A stretch of 64,000 bases of DNA from the NCBI GenBank assembly GCA_024811115.1, contig JAKOGH010000194.1:1-64000 (forward strand), read 5' to 3'. Both the position numbers and the translations under genes were made by a program. A model generated the notes under the pieces. That model searched no databases. It was not told the origin of the DNA and saw only the letters and a program-made list of their open reading frames with translations. The stretch is from Terana coerulea (lineage: Eukaryota; Basidiomycota; Agaricomycetes; Polyporales; Phanerochaetaceae). Positions 45,841 through 56,640 of the stretch are shown one piece after another. Every line of letters begins with the position of its first letter. Within the stretch, counting starts at the first letter, position 1.

Positions 45841-45925
45841 GGGCCTTGCTGGCTTAATGGGAAAAGTCAATGGATAGCTCAGGCGTCCTTTCATATAGCT
45901 GCAGGTTCCAATTCTGCAGGGGCCC
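45841..45925 (+). tRNA. tRNA-like sequence (85 nt, probably decayed or SINE head)
   Basis: Possible acceptor pairs GGGCCTT (45841-45847) with GGGGCCC (45919-45925), including two G-U pairs. The D arm is TGGC/GTCA with an A-box-like TGGCTTAATGG. The T arm is GCAGG-TTCCAAT-TCTGC, close to a B box. The anticodon arm pairs poorly (GGAT/GTCC) and lacks the expected T33, so aminoacylation is doubtful. The length would suit a class II tRNA with a long variable arm. Confidence 0.4.
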
Positions 45926-46136
45926 TCTATCATCTTCTTAGCCCTACCCTTAATCACTCATCTCTTTAATTTTCAATAAACCTGATGCAGTAATCCACAC
46001 TTCTAACACTCAGTGCATCCAATCCAAATGGCCTGGCAAGCCGGCCATCTGCAGCCCCAGCCCCTCTTATTTGTCATCATCACTAGCACAAGGCTTACCC
46101 TAAGCCCAGGCATCACCAACCATATTAGGCATTAAA
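45926..46136. other. Short spacer after the tRNA-like sequence
   Basis: Pyrimidine-rich sequence with TTTTCAATAAA near 45970. No gene. Confidence 0.3.
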
Positions 46137-46340
46137 TGTCACGGAGACGAGCTCGCCGTGAGACTAGAGCAAGCAGATCGAAGTGGATGATGTCTAGTAG
46201 ATCACACAGAATGAGCAGGCCTGAGCCAATGCTTATCCCCAATGACCAAGTTAGCATAGACTACAACCTATAATACATATATACACACCTTGTCCCCGAT
46301 GACTACGAGGTCGAGATGAGGAGCAAGGGCGCTGAATATA
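46137..46340 (-). repeat. Gypsy-2 LTR fragment (CpG-retaining)
   Basis: Starts TGTCACGGAGACGAGCTCG and follows the LTR through CCCAATGACCAAGTTAGCAT and GACTACGAGGTCGAGATGAG, then stops near 46340. It is in the same orientation as the 12918 LTR and keeps the 54-bp segment. A partial LTR without an internal region. Confidence 0.8.
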
Positions 46341-47336
46341 GTCATGCATATGCGATTTCAAGGCTTTCTCAAAGGTCAGCCTAACTATACCGCGAAAAAG
46401 ACAAGTAGTGTGTGCCCAGGTGGATGAAGGGCCTCTGCGACGTGCACGTCGAATGTATCCGGGTCAACGCCGTCCCCTTGCTACCTTCCCAAAACACTCG
46501 CAAGGCCATCATGGCGCCCGGCTTCTCTACGATCGCTAGCTCTGTGCTCTACGTACATCGGCCTCGGTGTGCCGCCGTAAAACCTCCTCAATTCCAATGC
46601 AATGAGCGCACAAGCGAGCATCGTAATCAGCAACTTCGCATGCCTAAGCTTGTGGGGCCTGTATCACCTAGACTTATTATCGTTGATCTAGAGCTAATTG
46701 GTATTTACTGTGTAAATATGGATCTTTAAAAGTCTAACGTCAGCCAGGTTCAGGTGTATGGATCGCAGCACTATTCACAAGGTCTGGCTGACTACAATGA
46801 GACAACACAGGGCACACTTGCTAAACGCATGCTTCGTGTTTGCTAGGTAGTTCTTGTCGTTGCCACTACGGTGCAGCTTAAGAAAGCCAACAAAAATGCA
46901 GCGCAAGTACTTCTCGTACATTTCCATGTGCAACCAGTGGCTGATGTCGCCCAACGTTAAAGTGATGCGCTCACACGCTCATAGATGGAGGCCTTTAGCG
47001 GTTACATTAATATCGGCGGGATGAGTGTCATCACAATTAACTTCGCTGCAAACCAATCCACGGTACATGCCAAAGTTGGTTCTCGACTAGTTCGTCCTCA
47101 ATTGAATCTGTCATCAGCGGTACCGAGTAAATGGACTTCATGGCTGGATGACACAGGCACTTTACGCAAAGGGCGCACATGTCGCATCTCAGTACGTTAA
47201 ATGTAGGGGTTGCGTTTGTCGAGCACAATGAACACATCCCGCACGACCTCCACGCTGTATCTCGCTCCGAGTGGTTTGTATCAAAGATACGCTATATGCC
47301 TTGAGGATCCGACTTCACGCATTAAGCGCCCATAAA
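46341..47336. other. GC-balanced block, possible minus-strand coding debris
   Basis: On the minus strand about 46800-46990 reads ITLTLGDISHWLHMEMYEKY, followed by LRCIFVGFLKLHRSGNDK without a stop. This could be the distal part of the reverse-transcriptase element at 48540-49800, but no domain is identified. Plus-strand frames show nothing recognised. Confidence 0.35.
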
Positions 47337-47545
47337 ACGCCACACTTCGGAAACACTCAGAGCATAGCCTCAGTATGTAGGTTCGTTCAGCAAAGCAGCA
47401 GGTGCTCCAGCCTGATAGCTTTACACAGCCGGAAACAGCCTTCAGAGTACGTGCACGGCATAGTAATGCTCTAAGCATAGGATAGTGATCGGAAGGAGAA
47501 GGGTTTTGGAAAGGCATATAAGGGCTCTGAACGTTTCCTTTAGTA
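47337..47545 (+). repeat. Repeat R4, copy 1 (with TATA-like core)
   Basis: About 200 bp aligned with 60112-60310: ACACTCAGAGCATAGCCTCA, TAGCTTTACACAGCC and GGGTTTTGGAAAGGCATATA are shared with transitions. The conserved TATA-like CATATAAGG near 47515 suggests a promoter-bearing terminal repeat of an unidentified element. Confidence 0.6.
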
Positions 47546-48539
47546 ACAAAATGCGAGCAAGATGGAGAAAATCGTTGGCAGTATGCTTCCACAACCATTG
47601 AATATTCTGCAAAGGACATGATAAAGAATCTGCACTGTAGAGCTTTCTACATGCAACTTAGTTTTACAAGCTTTGACAAGAGCTGGCCAAGCAAGTGCAC
47701 TGACCCTCATAGCCGCTCCCGTCTACCCTTCTTATACCGCATCTTAGCATCTTTCGCCTCTGCTAAATCCTCTTTTGCAAATCATCGCATTTCCGTTGCC
47801 CTGGAGGACGTCGCCTGGTAGCGCACGCAGCTGCCCAATCCCTTTGCAGGTGGTTGTTGGTCATTCCACGCCCTGCGCTAAACCTTGCCGTAGATGTCGA
47901 TGCTTCGACTTCATGGAGCATTGGCCTGGTCGTCAATGACCGTTGACTATATTTCACATACCCGAGGGTTCTCCAGGACTTCCAAAACCGCGTGGGTGCC
48001 ATTGGTCAGAGTGGGCAACAGCGCGCAGCGTCTCGTGCAGCTCCGCCATTTGCAGGTCCATCGTGCCTGCAGGCACAGCGTCGCTACCTGCTAATCCACC
48101 TTTTCCAACCATCCACTCTTGCCATATAAGAGCTCGAACGGCGATCGTCATCGAGCGGTTGCTGCCGCCAACGGTCTCAGGCTCACCTGCGTTTCTGCGA
48201 CGTCGAACTTGCGTTTGCCGGGAAGCGAGCCGCGTTTCTGCGCTTTCACAGCTTCGCGTGCTGACACTCGTGGGAGAAAACTCGTCCGGACCTACGTCTC
48301 GGCGGTTTGAGCGTGGCATATCATACAAGGGGCGAAGGGGAGGACTGCGGATTGCATCTGTACATAAAATGCATCGTCAATGGTGTGCTCGCCTGGTCCC
48401 CTCCTGCTCAGCAACCGTGCCCACGAGTCAGTCGTGAGATGCTGGAGCTTTAACACTAGTATTAGTGCCCTTTAGCACCCTCTAGCGCATGCGCATTGGC
48501 TTTGGGAGACACTGTCTCTTGGGCTCCCTCTCCCTTAAA
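47546..48539 (-). other. GC-balanced region downstream of the reverse transcriptase
   Basis: The longest frames are a 124-codon minus-strand stretch at 47954-48328 (Arg/Ser-rich, no domain) and its 164-codon plus-strand shadow at 47943-48437. By position the minus strand could hold the RNase H or tyrosine recombinase end of the element, but I see none of the diagnostic Arg...His-x-x-Arg...Tyr residues. Confidence 0.35.
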
Positions 48540-49800
48540 CGGATTTTGTCCAATGTCGTCTACTCAATTCGATTCAACGCGCATTCCAAAGCGACTACAA
48601 CTGACCTCCAACCCGGTTGGTTCCAAGCGCATGCCAGATTAGCCAACAAGGTGGACTTACTGATATTCTGGACTGGAATTTTGAGTGCAAGGCTGCTATT
48701 GGCGGCGAGGTAGCAGTGATTTGGAGAGCCCATAATGCCTTCACACTCCTTGCGCGAGACAGATGCATCGGCTACCCAGGCAGCAATGCGTGCAAGATAC
48801 TTTCACTTCATCTTTTCTGGGATCTCGACTATGTAGCCCGGGATATCCCAACGAAACCATCGTAGGCAAAGGGACTATGCTTGTCCTTCGAGCAGGATTA
48901 GCCAAGACGATCCACGACCTGGAAAATGAAGGCTTCGTCGTAGGGGTGTGCTCTCTGCAACGGATAGCGCCAGAAAACAACATTGTCCACCAATTGAACT
49001 ATGTCGTTGACGCTGTGGTGCTTGTAGATGAGAGCCGTCGCGTCTACGATGATGCGGCCAAAACATCCCTTACGATCACCCGGATGTTTTTATCGGTCAA
49101 CGCCTTCATTGACTCCAGCAACTTCCCTTGCATCCTTTGGCTCAGGTCTCGGTCAATGATGTAGTGAAGGCATATCGCATCGTTCCATTCATCCAAAGGA
49201 TAAGCCGATGTTGCGGTAATGTGAGACAGTATTATCTACCTGGACCACAATGCTTTCATTGCCTTGAGGAAGGAAAAGTCTTAGATCATGCGCCAGGTCC
49301 CAAGGATCGATTTCGGGACGATGACCATGGGTGACGTGCGGAAAGGGCCAATAAGCCAGTCTAAACGAGATGGATGGAAGGAGCGAAAGTAGCGGCGAGC
49401 GCCAAGCTTGGTGTGTACGTTGAGCAACAGAAGAGTTATGATTTGGAAGAATGAAAGTCTAAGTTACTGGAAACGAGACGCCGATACGAAAACCGCGCTG
49501 TATGCCAGTAGATTGCGAATGTCTGGGACAGCATACAACATAGCCGCCACCTCAAGCTCGCCACGCCATATCTCCCAGCGCAAAGGCGTGATGAGCCGAA
49601 GCACTTTATGCGGGAGCGCTGCTAAAGCAGCACTGGGCGCAATGCTTGTCCGTGCCACACAGGGAGCAGACATGAGCAATGATGCAATCTGTCTTAGGAC
49701 AACCTTTGCCGTTGAACGCGAAACAGGCCGCCGCGGCACAGTCAGAATGGATGTATTGGCAGTCTGAGCGACGGGTGAGAAAAGATGGCATAGCCTTTCA
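48540..49800 (-). pseudogene. Reverse transcriptase relic of a DIRS/tyrosine-recombinase-like element
   Basis: Read on the minus strand, in order: a Cys/His finger at about 49630-49725 with spacing CX7CX4CX3HXCX2CX4HX3C; GFRIGV near 49495; FRTSPMVIVPKSILGTWRMI then DFSF (about 49300-49370), the polymerase block A region; KGCFGRIIVDATALIYKHH (near 49030) followed by DIVQLVDNVVFWRYP (48961-49005), the catalytic VDD changed to VDN; then RWDIPGYIVEIPEKMK and KYLARIAAWVADASVSRKE (about 48740-48860) and NHCYLAANSSLALKIPV. Frames change at least four times. This combination of finger and polymerase is known to me from fungal elements with tyrosine recombinases; the recombinase itself was not found. 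CpG-rich and indel-broken rather than transition-decayed. Confidence 0.7.
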
Positions 49801-50686
49801 TGCTGACACCACAGCATGTAGCCGTTTTATACAACGTTATTGGAAATCCCATTAGTCTGTTTTGCAAAGTTGAAAGTAGGCTGGTCTTTTCGCTCTGCTT
49901 TATTTTGGAATAAAGCACCACTATGTTGTCTGTGCGTGTGATGATGATATATGCCTCATATGGATATGTTTAAATAACTACAATATAAGATATAGCGTAT
50001 AGTTAGCGCTTCAGGCGCTTAAATATAAAAATAAATCCTTTTCGCAAGGTATAGAACCATTGAATGTTAAGCGGCTTTAATATACCACGATAAGGTAAGT
50101 CATCCACATGCTATGGACTTTGGACATGTGACTCATTATACCACATAATGTATTATGCTGGAGGCGCATTTATAAGTCAGGAAAAGAGACTCTTCTTGTA
50201 TTAGTGTATGACACATGACTTTGTAGCACTGCCAATGGAGAATAACTGTGCATCTCAAGCCCACCCAACATGATTCAACGTTCTCTTAGAGTGAAGCCTA
50301 GTTCTACATAATATGGCTACAAGCACTAGGAGTAATTAACTTTGCCAATCGAAGAAAGGTATTAGCATTGTCTGCGGTCATGTGAGCTATATAAATCTCC
50401 CTGTTAGTCTTGTTACGTCAAGTACGGGCAGCACTTCACAGTGATTTGCTTTGATTTAGAAGCTCATTTGGTGTGCATGCCATTACAGAACTCCAAAGTT
50501 ATCACTTCTCTTGAGTAAGACACTCCGGGACTATTGAAAGACAAAGCCAGAGCTCAGAAAATGCGCTACTTAGAGCCACCCCTGCGTTACAACATCCTGT
50601 AGTCCTGGAATGCGTACAAAGCCCACCGTATTATATACCATTCCTAGCTTTCGTTTGTGAAGAACTTAATGTGGCCAATATAGTGT
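49801..50686. other. Boundary of the GC-balanced block, no gene seen
   Basis: GC falls from about 49900. A stretch near 50068-50105 (GTTAAGCGGCTTTAATATAC then GGTAAGT) resembles LIR-1 at 758-790 (GTTAAGGCGCTTCAATATAC). Otherwise nothing recognised. Confidence 0.35.
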
Positions 50687-51560
50687 TTGATTTTGCTTGC
50701 CTGTTTACTACAAACACTACTTCCATTAGCCAACCCTGGATCAAATCTCACTCTGGTTTCGATTATAGCCGAAGCTTGCAACCGACACCTGCCTTACATT
50801 TCAGGGTCTGGATGTTCGAAATTGGCAATTATATCCTGCGGTCCTCATAACATACTGCTGTATATACATGAATATTTTTATTATTTATGGTATTTCATTC
50901 GCTTCGTGGTGCTCTACTCTCCACTTGCTTCCCAGAGATACATCCAGACATCACATACAATCTATCACATAGCGCTTATAATTGTGGAAAAAGAGGTTCA
51001 ATGGCTTATTACCATCTGAACAGCTAAATAGCATTTAAAAAGCGTGTAAACATGTGTTTTACATACATATGCATCTGTTTGAATATATTCATAATTTTGT
51101 AAAGTTATTTGTCTTTTTTAATCTATGATTTATCCTGGCTAGTGAATAGCAGTAATAGATATAGTATTAAAATACAAATAAAATATCAGAAATCATGCAA
51201 ATATCCTAGTAATTTGGAACATTCACAGCCAGAGCTACGAGTTTACATTGCGCAAAAAGAAAGGTCAGAAGGCTTATTATCAGAACAGCAAAATACTACT
51301 TTTAAGTAGGAAAACGTTTTTAAATAAATGTTTTTATGAATGTTTATATCTCTTTAAATAAACTTATCACTTTTCGAATTTAGCTAGTGTCTCAAATCTC
51401 TAATTTATCCTGAATAGTAAGTGGCAAAAATAAAGTGTAGTGCTAAAATACAAGTAAAATACCACAAATCATAACAGTATTTATACATCTTCAAAGCACA
51501 CTTAATGCGCTTATAAATATAGGTAGCAATTTACATAGTATATGACTCTTGCTTATATAC
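50687..51560 (+). repeat. Dispersed repeat R1, less-mutated copy
   Basis: 50800-51010 aligns with the conserved-frame part of R1 (GTCTGGATGTTCGAAATTGG, ACATGAATATTTTTATTATT) and is somewhat GC-richer. A 110-codon frame (50687-51019) covers it. 51110-51560 continues with sequence also seen at 52970-53130. Confidence 0.45.
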
Positions 51561-51583
51561 ACTCAAAATTAACCAATATTATA

Positions 51584-52442
51584 CAGTGAAGCTAAAAAAA
51601 CAGAAGTACAGTTAGCAGGCCTGGAAAGATAAGCTTGTATCTTTTTAACCAAGTAAGCTTTCGACCTGAATATTTGATGATTGGAAAGCCCTATACTAGA
51701 CCTATTTTCGAATGTGGCCACATTGCTATATATGCTAAGTGCGACTGAATAAACGCGCAGTATATGCCAAACTTGCATTTTGAATAAATCAACTATATCT
51801 CAGCGGAGAAATATACTACGCACTTGTATCATAGCTCAAAGTAAACCTTCTCATAGCTCTCTTCAAGGCTATGTTATGCTGACTCACTATTTATCATAAA
51901 TGCTGTGCTACAGTGCAAACAATATGGGTCATTATTTTGCATAGAAGTAATTGCACTGCAACTTTGAATTAAGTGGTAATATATATAGCTAACCTTTTGC
52001 ACACTCATGCATAATGGTATATAACATATATTTCCAAAGTTCAGTTTGTATATGCACATTGCACACTTATACATAGACTGTCTTTCTTCTGAGGCCATGC
52101 TATATACTTTCATAATCCAAGTTAATTTTGTTATAGATTAATATATCTTATAAGTAGTGCACTCATACTTTATACAATTTAAAGTATATTTTGAGCTATG
52201 AAATCAGCTTATAGTATATTTCCCTATTGAGATATAGTTGATTCATTCAAAATGCAAGTTTGGCATATACTGCGCATTTATTCAGTTGCACTTAGCATAT
52301 ATGGCAATGTGGCCACATTCGAAAATAGGTCTAGTATAGGGCTTTCCAATCATCAAATATTCAGGTCGAAAGCTTACTTGGCTAAAAGATACAGACTTAT
52401 CTTTCCAGGCCTACTAACTGTACTTCTGTTTTTAGCTTCACT
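51584..52442. mobile_element. Palindromic TA-flanked element (PTE copy 2)
   Basis: About 859 bp; the arms at 51584-51830 and 52200-52442 are nearly perfect inverted copies (AGAAGTACAGTTAGCAGGCC near 51600; GGCCACATTCGAAAATAGGT on the right arm with its complement on the left). Left flank TA at 51582-51583; the right end CTTCACTATG has lost the exact CACTG-TA. Apparent frames of 69 and 64 codons in the arms are mirror images and only reflect the palindrome. Confidence 0.78.
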
Positions 52443-53142
52443 ATGAATGCAAGATACTATTATAAATGCCAGATATATCTTTAAAACATTTATTTATGCT
52501 CTGAAGTGTATACAAATATCTTTGAAATCTGCGAAATTGTATTGGACTTAAAGCAGGTTCACATTCCTGGGTTAAAAGCTTTTGCAATATGCTAACTATA
52601 CAAAACTCTTCTTTGTAAACTCAGAAATTATAGCCAAACAAAGTGGTTTATAGAAGAAGATATATGTGTTGTCTGCCATGTTGGCCTATTTAACTTCTGT
52701 TTTATATCTATAAGAGATAATCTGCAAATTTTCAAAATAGATTATTAGTAGTAGCTACACAATGATATCTTCACTGCATGCTAAAGTGTTTTAGTTAGAA
52801 TCATATAGCTAAATGAAATTGAAGCCAACACACTTCTGTGCATTATTTTTCACCACCAGTATATTATTAAAATAGCGGAATAGCATTTACAGAGTATGCA
52901 GACATGTTATATATATATATATGCATATTTATGAATATATTTATAATTCTTCAAATTAATTGGCTTTTGAGATGCATGATTTACTTTGCTTGATTAATAG
53001 TAACAATAGAGTATAGTATTAAAATACTAGTAACAAGCATAAATTACGAAAATACTTTCACATACTCTAGAGCATGCTCAATTCATTTATAAATATTAAT
53101 AGCAGTTTATAAATCTTCAAGCCTTTATTCGTATTTGCTCGT
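52443..53142. other. R1-like debris and a one-armed PTE end
   Basis: 52640-52860 matches one arm of the 9991-10860 element (TTAGCTATATGATTCTAACT as complement), ending near GCATTATTTTTCACCACCAG. The partner arm was not found. No gene. Confidence 0.4.
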
Positions 53143-53580
53143 ATCTGAGTTGAGTAGGCTACTGCTAGCATATGGCAAGTATGATTTCTTTGGTCATTTA
53201 TTATTGCTTTCTTCTGCTTTATTATTAATGTAAATAATTGCTTCTATTTTATAACCATAATTTGCACTATGATACCCTTTATCCCTTGCCTTAGGTCTAA
53301 TATCATAATTTACACATTTTCTCATTATATCTTACAATATAATAAAGCTTATAAATAATGCAAATACCTGGCTTGAATAGACAATCACTGGCATGTAGCA
53401 TATACAATTTCTTTGTTTGTTTACTATTGCTTCCTTTTGCCTTATTATCAATTTAGACAATCCCTTCTATATCTCTGGCTGTAATGTGAACTATTATTCC
53501 CACCTACCTTTCTTGTTCTAGTCCTAATATTATAATTTGTATATTTTGTGATATTTTATAATATAATACTTATACTCATT
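53143..53580. repeat. Two direct repeats of about 210 bp
   Basis: 53143-53350 and 53370-53580 repeat the series GCATRTRGCAWRTAYRATTTC, TTTACTATTGC-type, TTGCCTTATTATYAAT and TAATATYATAATTTRYAYAT. A short piece also occurs at 29405-29460. Confidence 0.55.
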
Positions 53581-54049
53581 TTAGCTATAACATAATTGCT
53601 GTTCAATGCTGTACATAAAGAGCTGCTAATCGTTTTTGTAAGGCATAATTGCAAGATTCTCTGGACTTATATTTTTGGACTTATCTTTGCAATTACAACT
53701 TTGCCTTTGCATTAATAGATCATTACACTAAGTATCACTATTTGAAATAATTACTCTTGCTATAAATTGAAACTTACTATGGTATATTAATCTATATGAT
53801 TTATACTTTGTATTGCCAATTATAATACTTTACTATCATTTAACAGTAACTTTTGTAATGCAGAACATGCACAATATGGTAGAGTAATAAATGCTAGCTC
53901 ATTAATAAGTGTATTATTACAAGTACTGCATTTGTGCTGGCTTTCTTTGTACTATAAGCATTAAAATACTCAGTTGTTGATTAATAGTTTGCATTTTCTT
54001 CAGAACTTATTCTGCTTTTCTGAGTATTTGCATTGTATGATTTTTATAA
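53581..54049. other. AT-rich spacer, nothing recognised
   Basis: No frame or repeat supported. Confidence 0.3.
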
Positions 54050-54914
54050 TTTTTGAGTTTATGAAGAAACGTTTTGTACAGCTAACACATTGGAGTAGCT
54101 TTTAACTCTGTCATGGTGATCTACTTGGAGTCCAATACAATTCCAAAAATCCTGAACATATTTAAGTATGCTTCAGATTATAAAAAATACTAGAAAGTAT
54201 ATATATTTGACATTTGTAGTAATATTGTACATCTGCAACAGTGGTTACAATATTTAATGTCAGCATATTCTAAGTATACAGGCACTTGCCAGGACTAATG
54301 GCAGTGTAAATTGCTTGTTATATTTGTGGATGCTTTAAACATGCATGTCAATGTGCATGAATACATTTATGATTTGTGCTCTATTAGCTGTATTTTAGCA
54401 CTGCACTCTATTATAGCTACTTACTAGCTGGAATGAATTATAGCTTTAAATGCTAGGTAAATTTCAATAATTATGAATATATTCACTGAGATATGTATGT
54501 ATGCAAAAACATAAACACATAATCGTTGAATGCTATTCCACTCTTCAGATAATAATAAGCCCACAGCCCTTGCTTTTTCACAATATAAGCCTCAATCTAA
54601 GCTGCATAGCTTAAGCTCTGAATATATTGAAATTATAATTACATTTCAGAATGCTTGCAACACACCTTTATATATGGTGAACTATTTCCATGACTTATGG
54701 CATTTTATCTATATTTGGCATTTTATCTATATTTGGCATTTTACTCTATTACTGCTACTTACTGGTTAGAGTAAATCATAGATCTAAAAAGCTAAGTAAA
54801 TTTCAATAACTACGAATATATTCATGACAATGCATATATATGTAAAATACATGTTCGAATGTTTGTTTTTGCCGTTGAAATAGTAATAAACTCTTAAACC
54901 TCGCTTTTTGACTA

Positions 54915-55769
54915 CAGTAGAGCTAGAAATAATGCAAGTATGATTAGCAAGCTCAGAAAAATTGGCTTATATCTGTTTAATTAAACAAGCCTTTGATATA
55001 AATATTCAATGAGTGGAAAGCCATAGAATGAAGCTTTTTTGATACAGCCACATTAATATATATATAGTAAGTCTGCATGGATAAATGTGCGCTATACGCA
55101 AAACTTGCATTTTAATGAATCATCTATAGTTTAGCAAAGGAATACAGTATAAACTTGTTGCATAGCCTGGAATAAACCTAGACATATCTGCTTTTCAAAC
55201 CATATTATGTGGCTTTGCATGCTTGCAAGGTTATATCTCAGTAGTGCAATATATCAGTCAAGTTGTTAATGGTTTATAACATCTGTATATATATGCATAA
55301 TATATACACACAAACTAAACTCTATATATATAATCTATGCACTAAATATGCATGATTAAATGAAGGCATAATATATAACTACTTAATGCAGAATTATAGT
55401 ACATTTATGTTTTTGTAAAATAATAGTTCATATTGTGTGCAGTGCAGTGCAATGCTAAGGGTAAATAGTAACCCTGTGTAATATGCCTTTAAAAGCAGGT
55501 ATCCACAGGTTTATTCTAAGCTATGTAGCAGGTATGTAGCATATTCTATTGCTAAACTGTGATTAATTTGCTCAAAATGCGAGTTTAGCATACAGAGCAC
55601 ATTCATCCACTTAGACTGACTACATATAACAATGCGGCCACATAAAAAAGCTGTGTTCTGAGGCTTTGCAACTATAAAGCATTTATATAAAAGCCTTTTC
55701 AGTTAAAACAATATAAGCCAGTCTTTCTAAGCCTGTGAACTGCACTTGCATTATTTTTGAGCTTCACTG
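54915..55769. mobile_element. Palindromic TA-flanked element (PTE copy 3)
   Basis: 855 bp; ends CAGTAGAGCTAGAAATAATG (left) and the complement CAGTGAAGCTCAAAAATAAT (right), flanked by TA at 54913-54914 and 55770-55771. Arms of about 250 bp pair over AAACTTGCATTTTAATGAAT near 55100 and ATTTGCTCAAAATGCGAGTT near 55566. Non-coding centre. Confidence 0.82.
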
Positions 55770-55986
55770 TATAAGCTATAAGTTAGGCTGTGGATGTTTT
55801 AAAATGGCAATTATACTCTACCATGCTTATACTATGCTATTTTATACGCATGAATATATTTAGGATTTACGGTATTGTGCTCAGTTTATGCTGTATTGCC
55901 TTTTATATGCCACCTAGAGCTATATCTATATATATTACATATAATCCATCTTTTAGTGCTTACGCTATAGCTTGGGTCTCTATAGC

Positions 55987-56543
55987 TATCACAAAACTAC
56001 AATACTCACCTGCTGGGATGACTTGAAATAGGTGGGAAAGCAGAGGGACTTTGAGTAGAGCTAGTAGAGTGGGTATGAATCAACAATGTTGAGTCTGGGG
56101 TGTTAGCCCTCAGACCAGCCTCTTTATATACATGTAGAGGGACCCCAGACACTATCTAAGACCTCCAATACTATGTGCTGACTGATACAGTCAGGTGATC
56201 CATGACTAATGCTCTAGAGCATACCGCCACTCTAACTCCCTTATCAGATCCGACCTAGCTATCATACTAACATCAACACTATTTAGATGTTCTAATCTAG
56301 CTACTGTACACTACCAGTACATGATGTCATAGTGACCTCATAGTGAGGTCATAGTCTAGAATGAATCCAGAACTGAGTCCATGATCTTATGTCCGTATGA
56401 GGCATATCCTGATAATTATGTGTCCGTCGCATGGCCAACTGATCAGCATCTTGTAACGCTGTTGTGACAACTGGGTAATGTGTCCCATGACTTAATGTTA
56501 CACTCTAAGCGCTGTAGACTAGTGCTGAGGGAAATTTGTGACA
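55987..56543 (-). repeat. Gypsy-1 solo LTR with perfect target duplication
   Basis: 557 bp, TATCACAAAACTACAATACT...AAATTTGTGACA, flanked by ATAGC on both sides (55982-55986 and 56544-56548). The palindrome TGACCTCA-TAG-TGAGGTCA is at 56333-56351. It splits an R1 copy. A clean product of insertion followed by LTR-LTR recombination. Confidence 0.93.
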
Positions 56544-56640
56544 ATAGCAATACCTAGAAACTTGCTTATATCATCTATATCACTATTGACTCATATTAGC
56601 CAGTCAAAATAGCAAGCAAATTGATCAAAGCTAGAATATT

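Larger units (their letters stand above)
54050..56640 (+). repeat. Dispersed repeat R1, copy split by two insertions
   Basis: 54050-54914 and 55772-55986 and 56544-56640 align with other R1 copies. Within it lie the palindromic element 54915-55769 and the solo Gypsy-1 LTR 55987-56543. Joining the flanks restores the R1 order (GGTCTCTATAGC then AATACC). Shared phrases: CTAACACATTGGAGTAGC, GGCTGTGGATG, TAAAATGGCAATTATACTC. Confidence 0.55.

Noticed and set aside
46081..46100. Telomere-like TTACCCTAAGCCC
   Set aside because: Only one telomere-like unit, not a tandem array.
47943..48437. 164-codon plus-strand open frame
   Set aside because: It overlaps a 124-codon frame on the other strand, is Ser/Arg/Pro-rich with no domain, and lies downstream of a minus-strand reverse transcriptase; likely a chance frame in GC-rich sequence.
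48763..49164. 133-codon plus-strand frame
   Set aside because: It is the antisense shadow of the minus-strand reverse transcriptase, whose conserved blocks account for the open sequence.
51569..52446. Pair of matching 64-69-codon frames on opposite strands
   Set aside because: They are the two arms of a palindrome read in mirror image, not two genes.
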